A stretch of DNA of 64,000 nucleotides from Streptomyces sp. S3(2020) (lineage in GTDB: Bacteria; Actinomycetota; Actinomycetes; Streptomycetales; Streptomycetaceae): NCBI RefSeq assembly GCF_013044505.1, contig NZ_JABERD010000016.1, positions 17,457 through 81,456 of the forward strand, read 5' to 3'. The notes beneath the pieces were generated by a model that saw only the letters and a list, made by a program, of their open reading frames with translations, searched no databases and was not told the DNA's origin. The translations under genes and the position numbers were made by a program. This document shows positions 54,233-60,759 of the stretch, in pieces. Every line of letters begins with the position of its first letter. Within the stretch, counting starts at the first letter, position 1.

Positions 54233-54652
54233 TCAGCCGCAGTGCACGCCGTAGTCGATGCGCGTGTAGTTGGAGGCCGCGCGGCCGCCCCAGTCGATGC
54301 ACTTGCCCGCGGCGGAGGCGTAGACCGGGCCCGCGTAGTACTTGAACGTGCCGGAGTCCTCCTCGTTGGACTTCCACACGGTGTCGGTGCGGTGCAGCCG
54401 CAGGTTGGCACCCAGGACCGTGGGCGTGCCCTGCGTGTCGGTGACGGTGACGACGCAGTTCTTGCCGGTGGCGCCGCTGTAGGTGAGGTAGGCGGTTCCG
54501 TCGCCGACGTCCATGGAGTCGATCACGCTGTAGCCGGACCCGCAGGTACCGGCGTAGGAGGCCGCCGAGGCGGTGCCGGTGGCGGCGATCGTGCCGGCGG
54601 CGGTGAGGCCGAGGACGGCCACCGCGGAGCCGATCCGCTTGATTGTGAGCAT
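54233..54652 (-). CDS. SapA-like small secreted protein 1
   Basis: 139 residues from the ATG at 54652. Signal peptide (1 to about 30, ending GTASAAS). The mature protein of about 108 residues has four Cys (CGSGY; KNCVVTV; GKCIDWGG; terminal HCG) and the TFKYYAGPVYASA motif. This matches my memory of Streptomyces spore-associated protein A. It is 85%-like its neighbour by eye. Secreted or surface-bound; molecular function unknown. A GTGATCAT box lies 37 bases upstream of the start. Last gene of a four-gene series. Confidence 0.85.
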   Translation of the reverse strand: MLTIKRIGSAVAVLGLTAAGTIAATGTASAASYAGTCGSGYSVIDSMDVGDGTAYLTYSGATGKNCVVTVTDTQGTPTVLGANLRLHRTDTVWKSNEEDSGTFKYYAGPVYASAAGKCIDWGGRAASNYTRIDYGVHCG

Positions 54653-54688
54653 GGTTGAGTCCCTATCAGGTGTCACTGCAGAACCGAT

Positions 54689-54696
54689 GTGATCAT
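54689..54696 (-). promoter_or_regulatory. ATGATCAC box upstream of SapA-like 1
   Basis: ATGATCAC on the minus strand, within the 64-base gap between SapA-like 2 and SapA-like 1. The same octamer is found upstream of SapA-like 4 and three times upstream of SapA-like 5. Confidence 0.35.
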
Positions 54697-54716
54697 TTCA
54701 TGAGCGCCGGTGGAGC

Positions 54717-55136
54717 TCAGCCGCAGTGCACGTTGTAGTTGACATGCCAGGTTTCGGTGCCTGCATTGCCGCCCCAGTCGATGCACCTGCCTGCGGCGGA
54801 GGCGTAGACCGGGCCGGCGTAGTACTTGAAAAAGCCCGCGTCGTACTCGCTGTCCGCCCAGTCGAGGTTGGTGCGGTGCAGCCGCACGCGGGCGTCCAGG
54901 AGCATGGCGGTGCCTGGTGTGTCGGAGACGGTGACCACACAGTTCTTGCCGCTGGAGCTGTTGTAGGTGAGATAGGCGGTTCCGGTGCCGACGTCCTTCG
55001 TGTCGATCACTCCGTAGCCGGATCCGCAGACACCGTTGTAGGAGGCCGCCGAGGCGGTTCCGGTGGCGGCGATCGTGCCGGCGACGGTGAGGCCGATGAC
55101 GGCCGCGGCGGAGCCGAGTCGCTTCATCTTGAGCAT
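54717..55136 (-). CDS. SapA-like small secreted protein 2
   Basis: 139 residues, same length and domain order as SapA-like 1 (signal peptide to about 30; CGSGYGVID, GKNCVVTV, FFKYYAGPVYASA, RCIDWGG, terminal HCG). The two are recent tandem duplicates. They differ mostly between the second and third Cys (DARVRLHRTNLDWADSEYD). It starts 30 bases after SapA-like 3, so it is probably co-transcribed from the promoter before SapA-like 4. Confidence 0.85.
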   Translation of the reverse strand: MLKMKRLGSAAAVIGLTVAGTIAATGTASAASYNGVCGSGYGVIDTKDVGTGTAYLTYNSSSGKNCVVTVSDTPGTAMLLDARVRLHRTNLDWADSEYDAGFFKYYAGPVYASAAGRCIDWGGNAGTETWHVNYNVHCG

Positions 55137-55166
55137 GTTTGAGTCCCTGTCAGTGCATGGGAGAGT

Positions 55167-55616
55167 TCAGCCGCAGTGGTTGTAGCCGCCGGCGGGAACT
55201 CGGTCCTGGAGCATGTCCGCGCCGCTGGTGCTCCACATGTCGAGCTCGAAGGCGATGCAGGTGTTCTGGCCGTTCACCTTGACGGGGCCCGCGTAGTACT
55301 TGAAGTACCCGCTGTCCGGGTCCGCGCCGCCCTTCTGGCTGTAGATGGTCAGCGACATGCGCGAGCTGACGCCGTAGTACGAGCCGACCTTGTCGGCGCG
55401 GACACAGTTGTAGGTGCCGTCCCAGTACAGGTAGGACGTCGCCACGTGGGTGCCGTTGTAGTTGTAGTGCTTGAGGGTGTCGATGACACTGCCCGAGCAG
55501 CTGCCCGACGCGGCCGAGGCGGCCGGCGCGGTGGCCACGGGGCCCGCCACGGCGACACCGAGCAGGACCGTGGTGCTCGTCAGCCAGCGGGCGGCCTTGG
55601 ACTTGAGGATGCTCAT
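55167..55616 (-). CDS. SapA-like small secreted protein 3
   Basis: 149 residues from the ATG at 55616. Signal peptide (1 to about 36, ending PAASAA). The mature part has Cys at SCSG, YNCVRA, NTCIAFE and the terminal NHCG, and the motif YFKYYAGPVKV. The region YLYWDGTYNCV and the ending LQDRVPAGGYNHCG are shared with SapA-like 4, so these two form a second subfamily. Only 14 bases separate it from SapA-like 4. Confidence 0.82.
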   Translation of the reverse strand: MSILKSKAARWLTSTTVLLGVAVAGPVATAPAASAASGSCSGSVIDTLKHYNYNGTHVATSYLYWDGTYNCVRADKVGSYYGVSSRMSLTIYSQKGGADPDSGYFKYYAGPVKVNGQNTCIAFELDMWSTSGADMLQDRVPAGGYNHCG

Positions 55617-55630
55617 GTCGGATTCCGCTC

Positions 55631-56077
55631 TCAACCGCAGTGGAAGTAGCCGGAGTACGGCACGTGGTCCTGGATGATGTTGCTGCCGTTCAGGTTCCAC
55701 ACGTCGGTCTCGACGGCTACGCAGCGGTTCTTCCCGTAGAACCTGAAGCTCGCGTAGTAGAGGTACTGGCCGTCGTCACCGGGCGAGACGTAGCCGTCCA
55801 CGTTGGTCCAGGCGGCCACGGCGATACGTGACTTGACGCCGTAGTAGGAGCCCTGCTTCACGGCCGCGACGCAGTTGTAGGTGCCGTCCCAGAAGAGGTA
55901 GGTCTTGGCGTACGTCGTGCCGTTGTAGGTGTTGCTCCAGCTGTCGATCTGGGAACCGTTGCAGCCGTACGTGGCGGCGCTGGCGGCCGGAGCCGTGACG
56001 AGCGAGTAGCCGGCGATCGCCGACAGCATCATCGCCATGGATGTGGCGTATCTGGCGGTCCTGCTCTGGAACTTCAA
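55631..56077 (-). CDS. SapA-like small secreted protein 4
   Basis: 148 residues from a TTG at 56077, chosen because GGGGGAG lies just upstream and the resulting N-terminus (MKFQSRTARYATSMAMM) is a normal signal peptide; an ATG at 56104 would add nine residues. Cleavage is probably after PAASAA. Four Cys in the same places as SapA-like 3 (YGCNG, YNCVAA, NRCVAVE, terminal FHCG), with YLFWDGTYNC and IIQDHVPYSGYFHCG. The usual YYAGP motif has become YYASFRF. First gene of the series 56077 to 54233. Confidence 0.82.
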   Translation of the reverse strand: MKFQSRTARYATSMAMMLSAIAGYSLVTAPAASAATYGCNGSQIDSWSNTYNGTTYAKTYLFWDGTYNCVAAVKQGSYYGVKSRIAVAAWTNVDGYVSPGDDGQYLYYASFRFYGKNRCVAVETDVWNLNGSNIIQDHVPYSGYFHCG

Positions 56078-56146
56078 CTTCTCCCCCTGGAACGGTCGTT
56101 GCATGGGTCCTGACCGCTCAGGATCTTGTCATGTTCCAGTAACAAA

Positions 56147-56154
56147 TATGATCA
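56147..56154 (+). promoter_or_regulatory. ATGATCAC box upstream of SapA-like 4
   Basis: ATGATCAC (here on the plus strand) in the 135-base, AT-rich spacer between LCP 3 and SapA-like 4. On the minus strand the neighbourhood reads TTTACACCGTGATCATATTT; a TTTACA hexamer could be a promoter element. Confidence 0.35.
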
Positions 56155-56212
56155 CGGTGTAAAGCATTGGCCAGAAAATGATCTTCCTGGCCAAAAGCGC
56201 TTCCAGGGGCTG

Positions 56213-57814
56213 CTACCAGGTGAAGTCGGGATTGACATGCATACAGGCCTTGGTGTCCGCGCCGTTGAAGGTGTCCTCCGACTCGGGCAGCGAGTCGTCC
56301 TCCTCCGCGGCCTTGTAGGTCGTGCCCTCGCGCCAGTCCGCACCGACGATCAGGGTGACCCCGGAGACGTCCGTCGACTTCTTCACCGAACTCATGGGAA
56401 CGCCAAGGGCCTTGGCGACCCGCTGGGCATCGCCCTCCAGGTCGGCGCTCGGGTAGCGGACGACCGTCTTGGCCTGGCTGAGAAGCACCGAGGAGTCCGA
56501 CTTGGCCGCGGTGAAACCCTTGCCTGCGAGGAGCTCGGTCACATCACCGGCTCGTCCCGTCACCGCCGCCTGCGTGCTGGTGCGGGTGCCGTTCTGCACC
56601 TGGACGGCGATCTTGTCGTCCGCGGCGGCCGGGTCGTCGGAGGTCTCGTCCTCCGTCTTCTTCTTGTCCTTGCCGTCGAGCGCGATGTCCTCACGGATCA
56701 GCCGGAACACCTGCTCCGCTTCCTCCGGCTTGGGCACCACCCGGTTGCCGTCCGAGGCGTACTGCCACGGCATCGTCGTCATGGTGATGCGCTTGCTGGG
56801 GACCTTCCGCAGCTCGTTGCTCAGGTCGTACAGCTTCGTCACGCTGCCCAGTCCGTCGTCCACCGTCAATGCCTCGGTGGCCGTCTCGGCGAGCTTGCGC
56901 AGCTTGTTCGGGCTGCTCAGCGTCGCGTTCTCGCGCAGCTCGCGGACCATCGAGTTCATGTACTGGTGCTGCGCCTTGGCCCGCGCGATGTCGGTGTTGT
57001 CCTCGAAGCCGTATCGCGTGCGCAGCCACTGCAACGCCTGCTTGCCCTTGATGGGCGTGGTGCCCTTTTCCAGCTTCAGGCCCGAACCGCTGCCCTTGGA
57101 GGTGTGCGAGTAGATGTTGGCGTCCACACAGACCGGCACGCCGCCGATCGCGTCCGCCATCGACACCACGCCCGCGAAGTCGACCATGATGAAGTGGTCG
57201 ATGTGGATGTCGGTGAGCTTCTCCCAGGTCGCCACCGTGCAACCGGGGCCGCCACGGCCCAGCGAGTCGTTCGTCATCGCCGAGGTGAGAGCCGAGTAGA
57301 CCTTGTCGTCGTCGGGGTCCGTGCACTCGGGGATGTCGACCAGGGTGTCGCGCGGCATGCTGACCACCGACATGTTGCTGCGGTCCGCCGAGACGTGCAG
57401 CAGCATCTGGACGTCCGCGCGCGGCGCGGTGTTGTACGTGTCCTTGGCGCCGCCGAGCTTCTGGTTCTCCGCGTTGTCCCGCGCGTCCGAGCCGATCAGC
57501 AGGATGTTCAGCGGGGTCTGCCCGGCCGCGTTCGCCTCCGTCTTGGTCGCCCTGTCCTTCTCGTCGCCGAGGTTCAGGTCGTCCTTCTTGAGGTTGCTGT
57601 TGAGGTGCCGGTAGTAGAGGTATCCGGCGCCCGAGGTACCGAGTATCACCACCGCCAGCACGATCGCCGACCAGCGCAGGGCCCGTCTTCTGCGTCCCTT
57701 GCCGCGCTTCGCGCCCCGTCCCCTGCCGTGCCCGGCGGGCGGCCCGGGATCCTGCGGTGTGAGGGACATCGTGTCCTCGACCGCGGGAACCTCGCCGCGC
57801 ACACTCTGCGCCAA
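56213..57814 (-). CDS. LCP family protein 3 with LytR_C domain
   Basis: 533 residues from a TTG at 57814, chosen because GGGAGGCAGGGAG precedes it and the resulting N-terminus aligns with LCP 4 (AQSVRGE versus QNSVQGE). Basic cytoplasmic tail, membrane helix (about 46-66), LCP domain with MPRDTLVD, VDFAGVVSMADAIGG and IKGKQALQWLRTR, then LytR_C (about 405-505). Extracellular Cys residues (IPECTD, GPGCTV, VPVCVD, KACMHV) probably form disulfides. It is the closest paralogue of LCP 4, with a 48-base identical DNA block. Followed by the SapA-like series. Confidence 0.9.
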   Translation of the reverse strand: MAQSVRGEVPAVEDTMSLTPQDPGPPAGHGRGRGAKRGKGRRRRALRWSAIVLAVVILGTSGAGYLYYRHLNSNLKKDDLNLGDEKDRATKTEANAAGQTPLNILLIGSDARDNAENQKLGGAKDTYNTAPRADVQMLLHVSADRSNMSVVSMPRDTLVDIPECTDPDDDKVYSALTSAMTNDSLGRGGPGCTVATWEKLTDIHIDHFIMVDFAGVVSMADAIGGVPVCVDANIYSHTSKGSGSGLKLEKGTTPIKGKQALQWLRTRYGFEDNTDIARAKAQHQYMNSMVRELRENATLSSPNKLRKLAETATEALTVDDGLGSVTKLYDLSNELRKVPSKRITMTTMPWQYASDGNRVVPKPEEAEQVFRLIREDIALDGKDKKKTEDETSDDPAAADDKIAVQVQNGTRTSTQAAVTGRAGDVTELLAGKGFTAAKSDSSVLLSQAKTVVRYPSADLEGDAQRVAKALGVPMSSVKKSTDVSGVTLIVGADWREGTTYKAAEEDDSLPESEDTFNGADTKACMHVNPDFTW

Positions 57815-58005
57815 CTCCCTGCCTCCCCACCCTGCGTCACCTGACGGACTGCCGAGCCTCCCCAAGCCCGGCGGTCGGCTGTGTGCCTGGTCCGCCTCGT
57901 CGGAAGCGTACGCGAGACCCGTTGTCGAATGCGCTGTCGAAGCGTTGTCCGGACCCCGGGACGTGAGCACACTTCATCATTCTGCAGACAGTTAAGAGTC
58001 AGCTG

Positions 58006-58038
58006 TGGGGTGCGGGCCCAGTCGCGGCCCGCACCCCA
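58006..58038 (-). terminator. Hairpin after the SapA-like pseudogene
   Basis: TGGGGTGCGGGCC pairs perfectly with GGCCCGCACCCCA across a seven-base loop, 31 bases beyond the pseudogene stop on the minus strand. Confidence 0.8.
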
Positions 58039-58068
58039 CCGGCTGGACCTGCGCGTCGGAACGCCGGC

Positions 58069-58284
58069 TCAGCCGCAATCCATGGTGTTGCTGTACCACT
58101 CGTCCCCGGGGTTGACGGTGTGCAGGCAGACGCACGTGCCGGGAGCGCGGACGTACACCGGGCCGGGGTGCTTGGTGTATCGGCGGCCGCGACGGTGGTC
58201 GTGCAGCCCGAGCCGCAGGCGGACTTCGCCAGGCTCAGGACGTCGCTCTTCGCCGATGCGCTCGCGTTCGTCGCCTGCGGCGCG
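58069..58284 (-). pseudogene. Broken SapA-like gene
   Basis: The minus strand first encodes TNASASAKSDVLSLAKSACGSG, in pieces matching the mature start of SapA-like 5. It then jumps frame and continues with a YTKHPGPVYVRAPGTCVC-like stretch and a WYSNTMDCG ending before a stop. The middle of the domain (about 55 residues) is missing, and there is no start codon or signal peptide. It is therefore an internally deleted, frame-shifted duplicate of SapA-like 5. A further short in-frame tail ending DETDCG with a stop lies just upstream (58288-58400), perhaps a second remnant. Confidence 0.75.
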
Positions 58285-58384
58285 AGGTCAGCCGCAGTCG
58301 GTCTCGTCCTTTCCCGCGTGGACGACGGAGGCGGACCGCCGAACCTTCGCTCTCGTGCCGCCCGCGTGCTTCTGTTCCGTGTAC

Positions 58385-58822
58385 TTAGCTGCAACCCATG
58401 GCGTTGCTGGTCCAAGTCAGCTCGGGAGAGGTAAGGCGGAGGTAGACGCAGGTGCTGGGGGCGTGGACGTACACGGGGCCGGCGTACTTGGTGTAGCTGC
58501 CCTTGTCCTCGTTCCAGCTGCCACCGGCCACTCTGATTCCCATGCCGATGCCGCTGGCCTTGCCGTAGTCCGTGTTGTTGCTGTCCTTGACGTTGACGGC
58601 ACAGTTGTAGCCGGAGGACGGGTTGTAGAGCAGGACGCTCCAGTAGTACTGCTTCGGTATGCCCATGTCGCCGGCGTCGACGGTGACCGTGTAGCCGGAC
58701 CCGCAGACGGACTTCGCCAGGCTCACGACATCGCTCTTGGTCGATGCGCTCGCGTTCGTCGCCAGCGGGGCGAGGACGAGGGTCAGCGCCGAGAGCACGA
58801 CGGCGGTGATTTTCCTACGCAT
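58385..58822 (-). CDS. SapA-like small secreted protein 5
   Basis: 145 residues from the ATG at 58822 (AAGGAG eight bases upstream). Signal peptide (1 to about 26, ending NASAS). Mature protein with CGSGYTVTV, YNCAVNV, SYTKYAGPVYVHA, STCVYLRL and a terminal MGCS instead of HCG. It represents a third subfamily. Three GTGATCAT boxes lie in its 205-base upstream region. It follows LCP 4, as the other SapA-like genes follow LCP 3. Function unknown. Confidence 0.83.
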   Translation of the reverse strand: MRRKITAVVLSALTLVLAPLATNASASTKSDVVSLAKSVCGSGYTVTVDAGDMGIPKQYYWSVLLYNPSSGYNCAVNVKDSNNTDYGKASGIGMGIRVAGGSWNEDKGSYTKYAGPVYVHAPSTCVYLRLTSPELTWTSNAMGCS

Positions 58823-58917
58823 GGGTGGTCTCCTTGAGGCAGAGGGAAAGATCGTCTGCGCGATCTCACCATCGAACGCCCTTCCGAATGCCACCGTGAG
58901 GCGTACATGACCACTAA

Positions 58918-58973
58918 GTGATCATGGAATGGCCGATTCCGGGCGCTTGTGATCATGGCTTTCGTGATCATGG
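58918..58973 (-). promoter_or_regulatory. Triple TGATCATGG boxes upstream of SapA-like 5
   Basis: TGATCATGG occurs at 58919-58927, 58950-58958 and 58965-58973, all in the same orientation (CCATGATCA on the transcribed strand), 97 to 151 bases before the SapA-like 5 start. Each contains the palindrome TGATCA. Repetition in a short non-coding spacer suggests binding sites for one regulator. Confidence 0.5.
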
Positions 58974-59027
58974 TGATGCACCCGTCGGCGCCGGCGGGTG
59001 ACCCGGACCGAGTCACCCGCCGACAGT

Positions 59028-60632
59028 TCACCAGCGGTACCGCTCGTACACGTCCATGCACTGATCGCTGTCCGCTCCGTTGATCTCGTCAGCGTTGTCC
59101 GGGAGGTCCCCCGCCTTGGGGGAGGACTGCTTCGGATAGGTCGTCCCCTCCCGCCAGTCGGCGCCCACGACGACCGTGACACCGGAGACATCGGTCGACT
59201 TCTTCACCGAACTCAGCGGAATCCCCAGCGACTTGGCGATGCGCTGGGCGTCGCCCTCAAGGTCCGCGCTCGGGTAGCGCACCATGGTCCGCTCCTCGGC
59301 GAGCGCCGCCGAGGTGTCCGCCGAAGCCCGGGCGAAGCCCTTCTGCACGAGCAGCCCGCTGATCGTCCCCGCACGGCCGGAGACCGGGCCGAGCGTGCTG
59401 GACCTGGTGGCGTTCTGCACGACGACACCGATCTGGTCGTCGGCCGCCGCCGGATCCTCGGAGAGCTTCTCCTTGGGCTTCTTCTTCGACACCGTCCCCT
59501 TGTCGTCGAAGGGCACGTCGTCGCGGAGCATCTGCCACATCTTCTCGGCGCCCGCGGGCTCCGGGACCAGGTGGTTCCTGTCCTGCGGGTCCTCGATGCT
59601 CGGCATCGTCGTCATGGTGATCCGGTCCGTCGGCACCGACTTGAGCTGCTTGCTCAGGTCGTACAGCTTCTTCACGCTGCCGATCTCCTCGGAGACGTCC
59701 AACGACTTCGTGGCCGCCTCGGCCAGGTCCATCAGGCGTCCGCCGTCGGTGAAGACGTTCTGGCTCTTCAGTGTGCGGATCATCGAGTTCATGTACATGT
59801 GCTGGGCCTTGGCACGACCCAGATCGCTGTAGAAGGCGTGGCGTGTACGCAGCCACTGCAACGCCTCCTTGCCCTTGATCTCCTTCCGGCCCGCCTTCAT
59901 CTTCAGGCCGGAGCCCCCGGGCACTCCGGGCAGCGGGCGGTCCCACACGTTCTGCTTCACACAGACCTCGACCCCGCCGACGGCGTCCGCCATGCTCACC
60001 ACACCGGAGAAGTCGATCGTCATCCAGTGGTCGATGTAGACCCCGGTGAGGTTCTCCCAGGTGGCCAGGGTGCAGCCGGCACCACCGCGGGCCAGTGACG
60101 TGTTGATGATGTTGTTGGTCGCCGGGTAGGTGACGTCCGTATCAGGATCCGTGCACTTGGGGATGTCGACGCGGGTGTCCCGCGGGATGCTCACCACCGA
60201 GGCGCTCTTACGGTCCGCGGCGAGGTGGACGAGCATCTGCACATCGCCCAGCGGCGGATTGCCGCGGGTGTCCTTGCTGCCGCCGAGCTTCACGTTCTCC
60301 GTGGAGGCACGGCTGTCGGAGCCGATCAGCAGGATGTTCAGCGGGGTCTGCCCGGCCGCGTTCGCCGCGCTCTTCTTCGCCTTGGAGTCGCCGCTGCTGC
60401 GCTCACCCGTGCCGATATTGCCGTTGAGGTGCTGGTAGTACAGGTATCCGGCGCCGGCCGTGCCGAGTATCAGCACCGACAGCGTCGTCGCCGACCACCT
60501 CAGCACGCGGTGTTTGCGGCGCGGCCGTGCCCGGCGTCTGCCATGTCTGCCCCCGTTCCCCTCCGCGGCCCCCTCCTGGGCCTGCGGGACACCCTCTCGT
60601 GTCTCTTCCCCCTGCACACTGTTCTGGGTCAT
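59028..60632 (-). CDS. LCP family protein 4 with LytR_C domain
   Basis: 534 residues from the ATG at 60632 with GGGGAG upstream. Same architecture as LCP 3: Gln/Glu-rich then Arg-rich cytoplasmic tail, membrane helix (about 46-66), LCP domain (SIPRDTRVD, IDFSGVVSMADAVGG, IKGKEALQWLRTR), LytR_C domain, and a C-terminus ending SDQCMDVYERYRW that parallels TKACMHVNPDFTW of LCP 3. Predicted ligase of an envelope polymer. First gene of the module LCP 4, SapA-like 5, broken SapA-like gene. Confidence 0.91.
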   Translation of the reverse strand: MTQNSVQGEETREGVPQAQEGAAEGNGGRHGRRRARPRRKHRVLRWSATTLSVLILGTAGAGYLYYQHLNGNIGTGERSSGDSKAKKSAANAAGQTPLNILLIGSDSRASTENVKLGGSKDTRGNPPLGDVQMLVHLAADRKSASVVSIPRDTRVDIPKCTDPDTDVTYPATNNIINTSLARGGAGCTLATWENLTGVYIDHWMTIDFSGVVSMADAVGGVEVCVKQNVWDRPLPGVPGGSGLKMKAGRKEIKGKEALQWLRTRHAFYSDLGRAKAQHMYMNSMIRTLKSQNVFTDGGRLMDLAEAATKSLDVSEEIGSVKKLYDLSKQLKSVPTDRITMTTMPSIEDPQDRNHLVPEPAGAEKMWQMLRDDVPFDDKGTVSKKKPKEKLSEDPAAADDQIGVVVQNATRSSTLGPVSGRAGTISGLLVQKGFARASADTSAALAEERTMVRYPSADLEGDAQRIAKSLGIPLSSVKKSTDVSGVTVVVGADWREGTTYPKQSSPKAGDLPDNADEINGADSDQCMDVYERYRW

Positions 60633-60665
60633 CTCCCCGTCCCCTCCCCACCCTGACAGCACTGA

Positions 60666-60708
60666 ACAGGCCTGCCGTTACGTCCTGTTAGACGTACGAC
60701 AGGCCTGT
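60666..60708. promoter_or_regulatory. Paired ACAGGCCTG(T) palindromes upstream of LCP 4
   Basis: ACAGGCCTGC (60666-60675) and ACAGGCCTGT (60699-60708) lie 34-76 bases before the LCP 4 start. The second is a perfect 10-bp palindrome. Either an operator pair for LCP 4 or a terminator stem for LCP 5, whose stop is at 60760. Confidence 0.4.
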
Positions 60709-60759
60709 CAGGTCACACACTTCACACGGTCGACTCGGGTGCTCGACCGTGTCACATGG

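Noticed and set aside
58918..58973. Possible CRISPR-like array from the TGATCATGG repeats
   Set aside because: Repeats are 9 bases with irregular spacing (31 and 15 bases), and no cas genes are present; a regulatory role is more likely.
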